The position numbers were made by a program, and so were the translations under genes. This document shows, one piece after another, positions 35,488-44,635 of a DNA stretch of 64,000 bases (position 1 is its first letter; the number at the start of each line of letters is the position of its first letter). Origin of the DNA: Leptospira fletcheri (GTDB taxonomy: Bacteria > Spirochaetota > Leptospiria > Leptospirales > Leptospiraceae); contig NZ_RQET01000014.1 in NCBI RefSeq assembly GCF_004769195.1, positions 62,001 through 126,000 of the forward strand, in the 5' to 3' direction. The notes under the pieces were generated by a model. The model was not told where the DNA came from and did not search any database. It saw only the letters and a program-made list of their open reading frames with translations.

Positions 35488-36861
35488 ATGGTAATTTCCC
35501 GCCCCATGTCGGGCAAAATACGAAACGCACGCACGATCGTACAAGTCTTCTTAGTCATTTTATTCGCCGGTACCCCTTGGCTACGCTGGGGGAACCTTCC
35601 GCTCATCCGGTTGGATATACCGGAAAGAAAATTCTTTTTATTCGGAAATATATTCACTCCCCAGGAAGGTTACTTCCTTCACCTATTCTTATTGGGAATG
35701 GGGCTTTCCCTCTTTCTGTTCACTTCCCTGATCGGAAGAGTTTGGTGCGGCTGGGCTTGTCCTCAAACGATCTATACGGACATTTTCGATAAGATAGGCC
35801 GCCTCATTTTAGGAAGCAAATACGGAAAAAAAGACGCCTCGATTTTAGGTAGGATCGGAACCCACCTGATTTGGATCCTAGTCAGCCTCCTAGCTTCCTT
35901 GGCCTGGATTTCCTATTTTTCCGATCCCTATTTGATGGTAGCCGACGTTCGGAACTATTCTGCGAATTCTATGATTCCAGGTTGGGTCTATTTCACCGCT
36001 TTCTTTACCGGTTCTATGTACGTGGACATGGCGTTTATCCGGGAGCAATTCTGCAAATACGCCTGCCCTTACGCCAGATTCCAGACGGTCATGATGGACG
36101 GAGATTCGATCAATATCACCTACGATTATACAAGAGGGGAACCGAGACGAAAGGGCACGACAAAAATCGGTGACTGTACCGCTTGCAATATGTGCCTCGT
36201 CGTATGCCCCACCGGAATCGATATCCGGGAAGGAACCAACGTGGGATGCATCGCTTGCGGAAAATGTTCCGACGCCTGCACCCACCAAATGGCGAAGGAA
36301 GGAAAAAAAACCTTGATCGGCTATTGGTCGGAAAAGCAGGTCGAGAATCGAAACTCCAAAGTGCGCCTTCTCCGTCCCAGAACTCTAGTCTACGGAGGTC
36401 TGCTCCTGTTGGTGCTTTCCGTTTCCAGTGTCCTTCTCTGGAATCGCGTTCCTATGTATTTGTCCGTACTTCCGGATAGAAACATTCAACCGATGGCGCT
36501 CCCGGGAGGAATCGTCAGAAATTTCTACGAAGTCCAGATCCAGAATCTCACGTTCGAAGGAAGAAAACTCAAATTTCAAGTGGATCGTTCCGATTTGGAA
36601 GGTGAATTGCATATTTTAGTCGGAGGAACCGAAGAAGCTTCCGTGGAACTCCTACCCAACTCCAACATGCATTATCGATTGATTCTGGAATTGAAAAACG
36701 CTTCACCGAAAGACGCATCCAAAAGAAGTCACGAGATCTTTTTAAAAGTCACCGACCTTCACGAACCCGCATTTGCAAAATCCGACCGGATCCCTTTCCT
36801 ATTGCCTTTGGGAATCGCATTCGGTCCTACCGGAGGAAACACACTTGCATCCAAGCCTTAA
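35488..36861 (+). CDS. ccoG: cbb3 oxidase accessory ferredoxin-like protein CcoG
   Basis: 457 residues with a GGAGGAAACTAG ribosome site. About five membrane helices. Cys-rich cytoplasmic loops: VWCGWACPQTIYTDIF, FCKYACPYARFQTVMMDG and a double ferredoxin pattern CTACNMCLVVCPTGIDIREG followed by CIACGKCSDAC. The C-terminal part (about 330-445) is the FixG Ig-like domain. CcoG is reported to reduce copper for delivery to the oxidase. It opens the assembly set ccoGHIS. Confidence 0.94.
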   Translation: MVISRPMSGKIRNARTIVQVFLVILFAGTPWLRWGNLPLIRLDIPERKFFLFGNIFTPQEGYFLHLFLLGMGLSLFLFTSLIGRVWCGWACPQTIYTDIFDKIGRLILGSKYGKKDASILGRIGTHLIWILVSLLASLAWISYFSDPYLMVADVRNYSANSMIPGWVYFTAFFTGSMYVDMAFIREQFCKYACPYARFQTVMMDGDSINITYDYTRGEPRRKGTTKIGDCTACNMCLVVCPTGIDIREGTNVGCIACGKCSDACTHQMAKEGKKTLIGYWSEKQVENRNSKVRLLRPRTLVYGGLLLLVLSVSSVLLWNRVPMYLSVLPDRNIQPMALPGGIVRNFYEVQIQNLTFEGRKLKFQVDRSDLEGELHILVGGTEEASVELLPNSNMHYRLILELKNASPKDASKRSHEIFLKVTDLHEPAFAKSDRIPFLLPLGIAFGPTGGNTLASKP

Positions 36862-37330
36862 AAGAGCATTTATTCTCGTTGCGATCTGTTTTATCGGATT
36901 GATTTCCGCCACAATCTGGACGGTCCGAGTCGCAACATCCAGCCACACTCCTCCCGTCGAAAAGGATTACTACGAAAAAGGATTGAGGTACGAGGCGGCG
37001 ATCGCGGAACAAAAAAGGATGATCGCCTTAGGATACGATTTCCAAGCGGATTGGTTCTCCGGAACCGTCCCCTTAAAAACGGGAAAACAAACGTTAAAAT
37101 TACTTTTTTACCGAAACGGATCCTCAGTCACAGGCGCAAAAGTGAAGATTCGTATCGAAAAAAGCGCCACGGACGCCTATAATCGCCAGGCTTCTTTCCG
37201 TTCGATTTCACCCGGTGTGTATGAAGCGGATCTGGAAGTTCCGTTTTCCGGAGATTGGACCGCCACCATTTTCACGGAAACGAAGGACGGTCAATTCGAA
37301 CGAAGTCGGCGACTGAGAGCGATCCAGTGA
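36845..37330 (+). CDS. ccoH: cbb3 oxidase assembly protein CcoH (FixH)
   Basis: 161 residues from a TTG at 36845 preceded by GGAGG; it overlaps ccoG by 17 bases. One N-terminal helix (AFILVAICFIGLISATIWTVRVA) is followed by the FixH pattern PPVEKDYYEKGLRYEAAIAEQKRM and a beta-rich extracytoplasmic domain ending FTETKDGQFERSRR. Works with the copper ATPase CcoI in maturation of the oxidase. Confidence 0.9.
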   Translation: MHPSLKRAFILVAICFIGLISATIWTVRVATSSHTPPVEKDYYEKGLRYEAAIAEQKRMIALGYDFQADWFSGTVPLKTGKQTLKLLFYRNGSSVTGAKVKIRIEKSATDAYNRQASFRSISPGVYEADLEVPFSGDWTATIFTETKDGQFERSRRLRAIQ

Positions 37331-39744
37331 GCCAAGTCTGCTTCCATTGCAATTCTGCGCTGGAGGAACGTCCGACTTTCCGACAAGTTTCGGGAATCGA
37401 AAGGGCATATTGTTGCAATGGGTGTGCGGAGCTTTCCTCCCTGCTACTTACCAGCGGACTCGGACATTTTTACGAGATCCGAGGCGGACAAAAGTTGGAT
37501 CCTGCGGAAATTCCCGCAAAGCAAACTCCGGATTCCAGATTGGAAACGGAATCGGTGTATTCCGAGTATGTGGAGAAGACGGCCGAAGGAAATTCCTTAG
37601 TACGAATGAGTATCGGTGGCATCCATTGTAGCGCCTGTGTATGGTTAAACGAAACCGCGCTTTCCCGAGTACCAGGGGTCGTAACTGCGAGAATGAATTT
37701 CGCGACCTCCCGATTGAGTGTGGAATTCGACCGAAACAAAACGAACCTGAGCGGAATCTTCGAATGCATCCGAAAATTAGGATACGTTCCCAATCTATAT
37801 TCCCCGTACAAATCCGAAACAAAGGTGGAAAAACCGTTCAAAGACCTGACCTTACGGATGGTCGTAGCCGGTTTTTGCTGGGGAAACATCATGCTTTTCT
37901 CCGCGGGTTTGTATGCGGGATATTTCGAAGGTATGGATCTCGGAATCAAAAAACTCTTCCATATCGTTTCTTGGATCCTTGCCACACCGGTCTATGTCTT
38001 TTCGGGATACCCTTTCTGGAAAGGAGCTCTGGAATCCTGGAAGAGAAGATTCCTTTCCATGGACACTCTCTTATTTTTAGGAGTAAGTCTGGCGTATTTC
38101 TATAGCGCCTATGTAACTCTCACGGACAAAGGAGAGGTGTATTTCGACTCCGTTTGTACGATCTATTTTTTCATCCTACTGGGAAAATACCTGGAAGCCT
38201 ATATGAGGTACAAGGCGGGTTCCAAGGTGGGAGAGCTTTTGTCCCTTCTACCGGAGGAGTACGAAGCGGAACGGGACGGAATCTGGAAGAAGGTTTCCAC
38301 ATCCGTGCTGAACGCCGGGGATAGGATCAAATTGGTTTCCGGGAGCAAGGTCCCTGTCGACGGAATCCTGGAATCGGAAAACGGCTACTTTGACGAATCC
38401 GTTCTTACGGGAGAAAGCGAACCGGTTCACAAAGTCCAAGGGGATTTTCTACGCGCGGGGTCCATACACCTTTCCGGCGCGATTTTTTTCCGCGCGTTAG
38501 GAACTTCTTCCCAAAGCACTTTGACTCAAATCGGCCGACTCTTGGAGGAATCCTTACTCACGAAACCGAAACTACAGAGAACCACCGACAAGCTCGCATC
38601 CGTTTTCGTTAAAGTCGTTTTACTGGTGGCCTTCGGAACCTTCGTGTATTGGTGGAAAAACTCAGGAATGGAAACCGCTGTCCTGAATACAATCAGCGTT
38701 CTCATCGTCGCCTGTCCTTGCGCCTTAGGACTGAGCGTGCCGGCTGCGCTGGTAGTCAGCCATTTACTCCAATCCCAAGCGGGAATTCTGGTGAAAAATC
38801 CGGAATCGACGGAAACCCTAGCAAAAGCCGACCGGATCTTTTTCGACAAAACCGGAACCTTGACCACGGGAAAACTGGAATTGCAGGAGGAAAAAATCTT
38901 CGGAGAGGATCGCCCCGTCTATTACAGAAATCTAGCATACTCGCTGGAAACGAATTCCTCTCATCCGCTGGCGAAGTCTTTAGTCCGGGCTTTGGGAGAA
39001 AAGCAGAACGATCACTCTTCTTCGGAATCGTATTGGAAAGAAATCCGGGAAATTCCGGGCTTCGGAATCGAAGCGAAACGTCCGGGAGAAAACGGAAACC
39101 TATACAGGATCGGAAGCAGAAAATTCGCCTTCGAATCAGAAAGCAAAAACGACGGATGGATTTATTTCACCCGGAACTTGCTTCCTATGGTTGCCTGGAA
39201 ATTCGGAGATTCCCCCAGACCGGATGCGAGAACAAGCATTTCTCTTTTGAAAAACTCCGTCCCTCATTTGCAGCTTCTTTCCGGAGATTCCTCCGAAAAG
39301 GTGGAACGTCTGGCGGGAGAAGTCGGAATCCGAGAATTCGAAGGGGATCTTTCCCCTGAACAAAAAAGGGATAGAATCAGGGAAGCCCAAAAGAAAGGGG
39401 AAACCGTCGTAATGGTCGGAGACGGAATCAACGATTCCGCCTGTATCGCGCAAGCGAATCTTGGAATCTCCATGGGAATGGGTTCCGATTTAAGCCTGGA
39501 TCGGTCCGATTTGATCCTAGTGCAGAACCGCTTGGATTCCCTTCCGAAAGCGGTTTCCATAGCGAAAACCACAAGAAGGATCATTCTGCAAAATATCGCC
39601 CTGTCTCTAATTTACAATTCTGTAATGATTCCGATCGCCGCCCTGGGTTATATGCTTCCCGTGATCTGCGCGGGATTTATGACTTTAAGTTCGATCACCG
39701 TCGTATTGAATTCTGTTTCGTTAAAAAGGAGGATTCGATTTTGA
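37327..39744 (+). CDS. ccoI: Copper-transporting P1B-type ATPase CcoI
   Basis: 805 residues from the GTG at 37327 (GTGA overlap with the ccoH stop). The N-terminal Cys-rich zone has CFHCNSAL and CCNGCAEL (metal-binding), then a heavy-metal domain with GGIHCSACVW. Eight membrane helices hold the CPCALGLS copper motif. Catalytic motifs: TGESEPV, DKTGTLTTG, SSHPLAKSL, GDGINDSACIAQA. The family supplies copper for the CcoN active site. It overlaps ccoS by four bases (TTGA). Confidence 0.95.
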   Translation: MSQVCFHCNSALEERPTFRQVSGIERAYCCNGCAELSSLLLTSGLGHFYEIRGGQKLDPAEIPAKQTPDSRLETESVYSEYVEKTAEGNSLVRMSIGGIHCSACVWLNETALSRVPGVVTARMNFATSRLSVEFDRNKTNLSGIFECIRKLGYVPNLYSPYKSETKVEKPFKDLTLRMVVAGFCWGNIMLFSAGLYAGYFEGMDLGIKKLFHIVSWILATPVYVFSGYPFWKGALESWKRRFLSMDTLLFLGVSLAYFYSAYVTLTDKGEVYFDSVCTIYFFILLGKYLEAYMRYKAGSKVGELLSLLPEEYEAERDGIWKKVSTSVLNAGDRIKLVSGSKVPVDGILESENGYFDESVLTGESEPVHKVQGDFLRAGSIHLSGAIFFRALGTSSQSTLTQIGRLLEESLLTKPKLQRTTDKLASVFVKVVLLVAFGTFVYWWKNSGMETAVLNTISVLIVACPCALGLSVPAALVVSHLLQSQAGILVKNPESTETLAKADRIFFDKTGTLTTGKLELQEEKIFGEDRPVYYRNLAYSLETNSSHPLAKSLVRALGEKQNDHSSSESYWKEIREIPGFGIEAKRPGENGNLYRIGSRKFAFESESKNDGWIYFTRNLLPMVAWKFGDSPRPDARTSISLLKNSVPHLQLLSGDSSEKVERLAGEVGIREFEGDLSPEQKRDRIREAQKKGETVVMVGDGINDSACIAQANLGISMGMGSDLSLDRSDLILVQNRLDSLPKAVSIAKTTRRIILQNIALSLIYNSVMIPIAALGYMLPVICAGFMTLSSITVVLNSVSLKRRIRF

Positions 39745-39914
39745 ATGCATTGTACATGACCGTCCCGATAGCATTATTCATCGCATTCGGCTCGTTTTTC
39801 ATTTTTCTCTGGAGCTATCGCTCCGGGCAGTATGAGGATATAGAAGGTCCCAAATACAGGATGCTCTTCGACGACGACGAAGAGAAACCGGACGTAAAGG
39901 ATAAGAAGAAATGA
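39741..39914 (+). CDS. ccoS: cbb3 oxidase maturation protein CcoS
   Basis: 57 residues. The start is TTG at 39741, with AAGGAGGA 8 bases upstream; it overlaps ccoI by 4 bases and the next gene by 4 bases. One helix (TVPIALFIAFGSFFIFLWSY) then a tail with GQYEDIEGPKYRMLFDDDEE. Short helix and acidic tail fit CcoS, needed to insert cofactors into CcoN. An internal ATG at residue 6 is an alternative start. Confidence 0.85.
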   Translation: MNALYMTVPIALFIAFGSFFIFLWSYRSGQYEDIEGPKYRMLFDDDEEKPDVKDKKK

Positions 39915-40684
39915 TCCTACCGATTTTCGGAGCCGCATTCCTGCAAGGACTCGCGAGTTCCCTTCATTGTGTAGGGATGTGCGGACCTTTTGCGGGAACA
40001 CTTTCCGTTTCTTCCGGAGGAAGCGGCTTACGCTCCAACGCATTCCTGCAGATCTCTTATAATTTAGGTCGTTTCGGTTCGTATTCCCTTTTGGGAATCT
40101 TACTAGGCGCCGCCGGTCAAGGAGCGAATTTCGTTTCCGTGGAACTCGGCTGGGTCCGTGAAATCGCGGCTTGGATCTCGGGATTCTTTCTGCTTTTCTT
40201 CGGTCTTTCCCTCTTTTTCGGAGGCAGTCGCTTGTCTCTTCGCTTCTCCGCAAAAATTCTAGAAAAGGTCGCTAAGCCCATCCTGCAATCCCTTCGCTCC
40301 GGGTCCGAAAAACCGCTTCGCCCTCCCCTGCTAGGATTCGCTTTCGGATTCGTGACCGGATTGCTTCCTTGCGGGGTTCTGTATCCGGCGTTCGCACTGG
40401 CCTTTGCCACAGGATCTCCTTGGCTCGGAGGAGGAATCATGATCTCCTTCTTTTTAGGAACCTTCCCCCTACTTTTCCTTTTCGGATTCGGCTTCCGCAC
40501 CTTGGCTTCAAAACTCGGAGGAAACCGGGCAAGACTTGCGGGAATCGTAGTGATCCTGATCGGAATCGGTTGGATTTTCTTCCGGATCGGGCACGACCAT
40601 TCGGGACATTCCGCACACATACAAAATGCTCACGAGTCCCATTCCTCTCACTCGAAGGGAAGAGACTTGCCTTCCCTTGAATAA
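39911..40684 (+). CDS. TauE/UreH-like membrane protein of the cbb3 operon, His-rich tail
   Basis: 257 residues and six to seven membrane helices. The first helix contains SSLHCVGMCGPFAGTLS, the Cys-X3-Cys pattern of the COG2836 group commonly found next to cbb3 oxidase genes. TGLLPCGVLYPAFALAFATGS is the second signature. The C-terminus is rich in histidine (HDHSGHSAHIQNAHESHSSH), suggesting a metal-binding tail. A role in copper supply is inferred from context. Confidence 0.82.
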   Translation: MILPIFGAAFLQGLASSLHCVGMCGPFAGTLSVSSGGSGLRSNAFLQISYNLGRFGSYSLLGILLGAAGQGANFVSVELGWVREIAAWISGFFLLFFGLSLFFGGSRLSLRFSAKILEKVAKPILQSLRSGSEKPLRPPLLGFAFGFVTGLLPCGVLYPAFALAFATGSPWLGGGIMISFFLGTFPLLFLFGFGFRTLASKLGGNRARLAGIVVILIGIGWIFFRIGHDHSGHSAHIQNAHESHSSHSKGRDLPSLE

Positions 40685-40842
40685 GATCGAAAAAAAGGGA
40701 CTCTTCCGATTTTAGAGAGCAAATCCCGTAAAAAGTTTCGGGGTCCACACGACGTTTTTCTCTCGTACCCCTAAAGTCTTTGCCTAAGATTTCGATTGTA
40801 AAAAATAGGATGGGCGCTACTCTCCAATATCGGAACCGACGA

Positions 40843-42564
40843 ATGACCGATTCGATCCGCAATTACACCGATTCTTTGCTCCGTGATCTGGAGGAAAACG
40901 AAGTCGGCTTTTTTAAGATCGAGAATACGGACGGTCTGGCGTATTTGACCGTCTTTCCTTCCGGAAAAAAAGGGAAGAACGTAGAAATCAAGGAAGTACG
41001 AAAACGGCTGGAAGTGTTCCGGATTTCCGGCGTCTCGGAAGAGGAGATCAAACGCATCGTCTCCGAAAAGGACGGGGGACCTCATTACGTAGGCAAGTGG
41101 CCCGGAAAACCGGAAGCTAGCGTCTTAGATCTGAAAATCTCGGAAGATAAAATGGCCGTCCATGGAATCCTCCAGCCTCCCAAGTACGGAGGCAAATTAT
41201 TAAACGAAGAGGAGCTCTCGGCGACTCTTCTGAACGGCGGCGTCCGGTTCGGAATCAAAAACGAGGAAATTTTTCGTCTGGCCAAAGCGGAGGAATTCGG
41301 AAAAAAAACTCTCTTGGCAGAGGGGGAATACCCGATTCCCGGTTCGGACGGGGATCTGAAAATTCTGTTCCAATACCCGGAGTCCCCCGTTTTGGAGGAG
41401 GACGAATTCGGACGCGTGGATTTTAAAAACATTCATATCATCCAAAGCGTGAAGAAGAACCAAAAGCTGGCGGAAAAAGGCTCTCCCCGGCCGGGAAAAA
41501 TCGGGCATAACATACTGGGTGAAGTCCTTCCTTTTGAAGAAGGAAAAACCGCGGAATGGAAGTTGGGGCCGAACGTAAAGATTTCCGAAGACGGAAACCA
41601 GCTCTTCGCACTAATCGACGGCCGTCCTATCTTGGACAGACACGGATTGATCCGGGTAGACGAGGTCTGCCATCTGGATCATGTCGATTTTTCCACCGGA
41701 AACGTGAGCTTTCCCGGCACGATCATCGTGGACGAATCCATTGCCGACGGATTCGTCTTAGAGACGGAAGGTTCCATCATCATCAAAAAATCCGTAGGCA
41801 AGGTCTTCCTAAAGGCCGCCGGAGATATCGTCCTTTCCGGAGGATTTATGGGGCGTAACGGCGGTCTGATCCAATCCGGGAACGATATCTACGCAAAATT
41901 CGTAGAACAAGGAAAGATGATCGCAAAGAATTCCATCTTCATAGAGGAAGCTTCCATGCATTCGGAACTGATCGCGGGAGAATCCGTACAGGTCCGAGGA
42001 GGCCGGGGAGAACTTATCGGCGGAGAATGCGTAGCCGGCAAGAACATCATCTGTTCCAAGTTGGGAGCGGTGGTGGAAACCAAAACGGTCCTTAGCTGCG
42101 GATTACCGCCGGAATTGCTGGCGGAACTCGAGGACCTGAAGGCCGAGATCCGTAAGAATCAGGAAGTTCTAAAGAAAGTGGAAACAAGCATCGTCAAGCT
42201 GAACGACGAAGCCCAAAGGCGGTCCCTTACTGGCGAAGAGAAGGAAAGCATTCCGAAGCTGCAGGCGATCAAACAAAAATACCAGTCCATCCTGCAAAAC
42301 CTCCAGGCCCAGGAACAGTCCGTGATCCTTTCCTTCGAACCCGACCGGAATTCGTACATAGAAGTCGAACGTGAGATCTTTCCGGGAGTGGATGCGAATC
42401 TAGGTAGAAATCGTAGTTTTAAGGTGAAATTGAAGGAAATTCCCGGGCCTTCCTTTTTATACCTGGGTTCGGACGGACAAGTCGCTCATTCCAAAGTGCG
42501 CCCCAAACGCCTCGGATTGCTGCAGGAAGAGACGCGTCCCGGAGATTCGCCCGCCAATTCTTAA
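40843..42564 (+). CDS. FapA/DUF342-family polymer-like repeat protein
   Basis: 573 residues from the ATG at 40843. The frame is open from a TTG at 40780 with another ATG at 40810; no clear ribosome site decides. The centre (about 260-420) is the FapA beta-helix (GNVSFPGTIIVDESIADGFVLETEGSIII ... AKNSIFIEEASMHSELIAGESVQVRGGRGELIGGECVAGKNIIC). A coiled coil follows (about 430-500). FapA proteins are associated with flagellar assembly, cell shape and surface sensing in other bacteria. The role here is unknown. Confidence 0.8.
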   Translation: MTDSIRNYTDSLLRDLEENEVGFFKIENTDGLAYLTVFPSGKKGKNVEIKEVRKRLEVFRISGVSEEEIKRIVSEKDGGPHYVGKWPGKPEASVLDLKISEDKMAVHGILQPPKYGGKLLNEEELSATLLNGGVRFGIKNEEIFRLAKAEEFGKKTLLAEGEYPIPGSDGDLKILFQYPESPVLEEDEFGRVDFKNIHIIQSVKKNQKLAEKGSPRPGKIGHNILGEVLPFEEGKTAEWKLGPNVKISEDGNQLFALIDGRPILDRHGLIRVDEVCHLDHVDFSTGNVSFPGTIIVDESIADGFVLETEGSIIIKKSVGKVFLKAAGDIVLSGGFMGRNGGLIQSGNDIYAKFVEQGKMIAKNSIFIEEASMHSELIAGESVQVRGGRGELIGGECVAGKNIICSKLGAVVETKTVLSCGLPPELLAELEDLKAEIRKNQEVLKKVETSIVKLNDEAQRRSLTGEEKESIPKLQAIKQKYQSILQNLQAQEQSVILSFEPDRNSYIEVEREIFPGVDANLGRNRSFKVKLKEIPGPSFLYLGSDGQVAHSKVRPKRLGLLQEETRPGDSPANS

Positions 42565-42568
42565 CGAG

Positions 42569-42964
42569 TCATTCTACTGTGCGGAACAGTTCCCTACAGG
42601 AAGGGATTCCACCCGATTCCTCCATGGAGGAACAAGGAGTCTTGAGTAGATCGTCCATGCAATGTCTCACTTTTGCGATCTGCTCATCCGTTACTTTTTC
42701 ATAATCGTCGGGAAGGATACTCTGATCCTTCTGCCCTTCCATGCATTGTTCCAGGGAATAAAATTCGGACTTGGCGGCTTCCTGTTCCGAAACGGGCAAA
42801 GACTCGAGATAAAGCGCGGAACATTCCAGATTTTTACGGCACAATTCTAGAATATAAGAAGAGCTTAATTTTTTCACCTCTTCCCGAGAGAGAGAGGGAC
42901 CTTTTCTACATTGAAAAAGGGGGTAAAAGAGCAGAAGGAACAGTGCCGGAAGTTTCGATTTCAT
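42569..42964 (-). CDS. Cysteine-rich putative lipoprotein
   Basis: 131 residues. The signal sequence KSKLPALFLLLFYPLFQC ends in a cysteine that could be lipidated under the loose spirochaetal rule. The mature part has six more cysteines (ELCRKNLECS, LEQCMEG, VRHCMDD, TPCSS, PSCREL), an even number that suggests three disulphides outside the cytoplasm. No family recognised with certainty. Confidence 0.6.
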   Translation of the reverse strand: MKSKLPALFLLLFYPLFQCRKGPSLSREEVKKLSSSYILELCRKNLECSALYLESLPVSEQEAAKSEFYSLEQCMEGQKDQSILPDDYEKVTDEQIAKVRHCMDDLLKTPCSSMEESGGIPSCRELFRTVE

Positions 42965-43097
42965 CGACGGAGGTACCGTATACGATTCCTCGGATTTTAG
43001 GAAACAAGATTTTTCCCGGATTCCCGGCTTCGGTAGCGCACCAAACGTCGTCGGAACCGCCGGAATGAGAACTCAGATTCGGGAAAAGGAGATTTTC

Positions 43098-43523
43098 CTA
43101 TTTCATTTTGGTGAGGATGAGTCGATTCCCTTTTCCGGATTGGTCGACGTAAAAATGGTCCGTGAGCTTTCTCACAAGAAATAACCCCAAACCTTCCTCG
43201 CGGTAATCGCCCAAATCGTATCCTCTCATTTCCGAGAGTTTTGTCTGAACTCCGAAATCCCGTATCCGGATCTCCATCCTATTCTCGAAAAGGGAAATCT
43301 CCAAAAAAATCGGATATTCGTTCTTTCCTAGATACGCGTGCTTGATGACGTTTAAGAGACATTCTCCCACGGCCAACTTCAAATCCGCGGAATCGTAAAG
43401 TGTGAATCCCGACTCATAGGCCAGATTGTATACGAAATTCCTAGCTGCGGATACGTACCTCGGATGGGACGGAATTTGGATCCGAAACTGGTTGGAATAA
43501 TTCGCCTTTTTCGGATCCGTCAT
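43098..43523 (-). CDS. RsbW-type anti-sigma factor / GHKL ATPase
   Basis: 141 residues, a single HATPase_c domain. The N-box is VGECLLNVIKHAYL (about 52-65), the G1 region is IRIRDFGVQT, and the G2 box is EEGLGLFLVRKLTD. It has no sensory domain or phospho-acceptor histidine. The form is that of RsbW/SpoIIAB-type kinases that hold a sigma factor or phosphorylate a STAS protein. It follows xerD by 37 bases and precedes the Cys-rich lipoprotein gene. Confidence 0.85.
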   Translation of the reverse strand: MTDPKKANYSNQFRIQIPSHPRYVSAARNFVYNLAYESGFTLYDSADLKLAVGECLLNVIKHAYLGKNEYPIFLEISLFENRMEIRIRDFGVQTKLSEMRGYDLGDYREEGLGLFLVRKLTDHFYVDQSGKGNRLILTKMK

Positions 43524-43560
43524 CGAATCTCTCGATGGTTTACGACCATTCTGAAGAGGA

Positions 43561-44505
43561 TTATCCTCTAGGATGGAACTTCTTATGGACTTCCTTCAGG
43601 GTCTTATTGGCCATATGCGTGTATATCTGGGTGGTAGAGATATCGATATGGCCCAAAAGTTCCTGAACGGATTTAAGATCCGCGTGGTTCTCCAAAAGAT
43701 GGGTAGCGAACGAGTGACGTAATGTGTGAGGAGTGACCTTCTTCTTGATTCCGGTCCTTTTGATATAATGGTTCAAAAGTCTCCATACGGATTTACGGTT
43801 GATGAAGGATCCTTTTTTGGAAACGAAAAGGTAATCGCAGTTTCGGTTCTTAAGGATATAAGGTCTACTTTGTTTGAGATAGCGGTTCAAGATGTCCAAG
43901 GATTTCTCGCCGAACGGCACCAATCGCTGGCGTCCTCCCTTCCCTTCCACAGTCAGGGTCATTCCGGCCATATCGATGTCGGTTAAGCGAAGATTGCAGG
44001 CTTCCGAAATCCGAAGACCCGAGGAATAGAGCAATTCGAATATGCACTTGTCTCTCAGCTCGTATAAATGGTCTTCCCTGATAGCGCTGAAAAGTTCCTC
44101 TATCTCCTCCTGAGTAAGATAATCCGGTATGGATCTCATCACTTCGGGAGTCTCGATTTTCTCCGTCGGATTGGAATCCAGCTTCTTTTCGTCTTTCAGG
44201 AATTTATAAAATTGCCGTATGGCGACCACTTCTCGGGCGATGGTTTTCGCGGAAATCTTCCGATTTCTCTCTTCGTTCAGGAACCTCACGATATCGTTGG
44301 CCTGGACTTCCAGGAAATCGATATGTTCCTTTTCCAAGAAGTTCTTGAATTTGTTCAGGTCATATCCGTACGAATAGATCGAATTGTCGCTTAGACCCTT
44401 CTCTACCGAGAGGTATTCCTGGAAATTTTGGAGTAAATTCTTATGAGAAGATGTCACTTTCTTAGTCCCGCTTCCACGTATTACAGTACTAAATCCTTCG
44501 GACAA
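43561..44505 (-). CDS. xerD: Tyrosine recombinase XerD
   Basis: Chromosome-dimer resolution recombinase, 314 residues. The N-terminal SAM-like domain is LSVEKGLSDNSIYSYGYDLNKFKNFLE. Catalytic residues: Arg in SSGLRISEACNL, Lys in VEGKGGRQRLVPF, His/Arg in TPHTLRHSFATHLL, His in ELLGHIDISTTQIY, and the nucleophile Tyr in IYTHM. No second recombinase, attachment site or mobile gene lies nearby, so it is the housekeeping enzyme. Confidence 0.93.
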   Translation of the reverse strand: MSEGFSTVIRGSGTKKVTSSHKNLLQNFQEYLSVEKGLSDNSIYSYGYDLNKFKNFLEKEHIDFLEVQANDIVRFLNEERNRKISAKTIAREVVAIRQFYKFLKDEKKLDSNPTEKIETPEVMRSIPDYLTQEEIEELFSAIREDHLYELRDKCIFELLYSSGLRISEACNLRLTDIDMAGMTLTVEGKGGRQRLVPFGEKSLDILNRYLKQSRPYILKNRNCDYLFVSKKGSFINRKSVWRLLNHYIKRTGIKKKVTPHTLRHSFATHLLENHADLKSVQELLGHIDISTTQIYTHMANKTLKEVHKKFHPRG

Positions 44506-44635
44506 ATTCTCCCGCTAGATTGAAACTTTTTTAAGATTGCGGTATGGGAAGGCCCGTAAATTGTACAAATTCGACTGGAAAAAACCTCCTTTTTTAGCCG
44601 ATTTTGCGATCAAAAACGGAAAAAAAACTACGGAA

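Noticed and set aside
43561..44505. The tyrosine recombinase as part of a mobile element or integron
   Set aside because: The sequence is a full housekeeping XerD; there are no att-like repeats, transposition genes or change in base composition around it.
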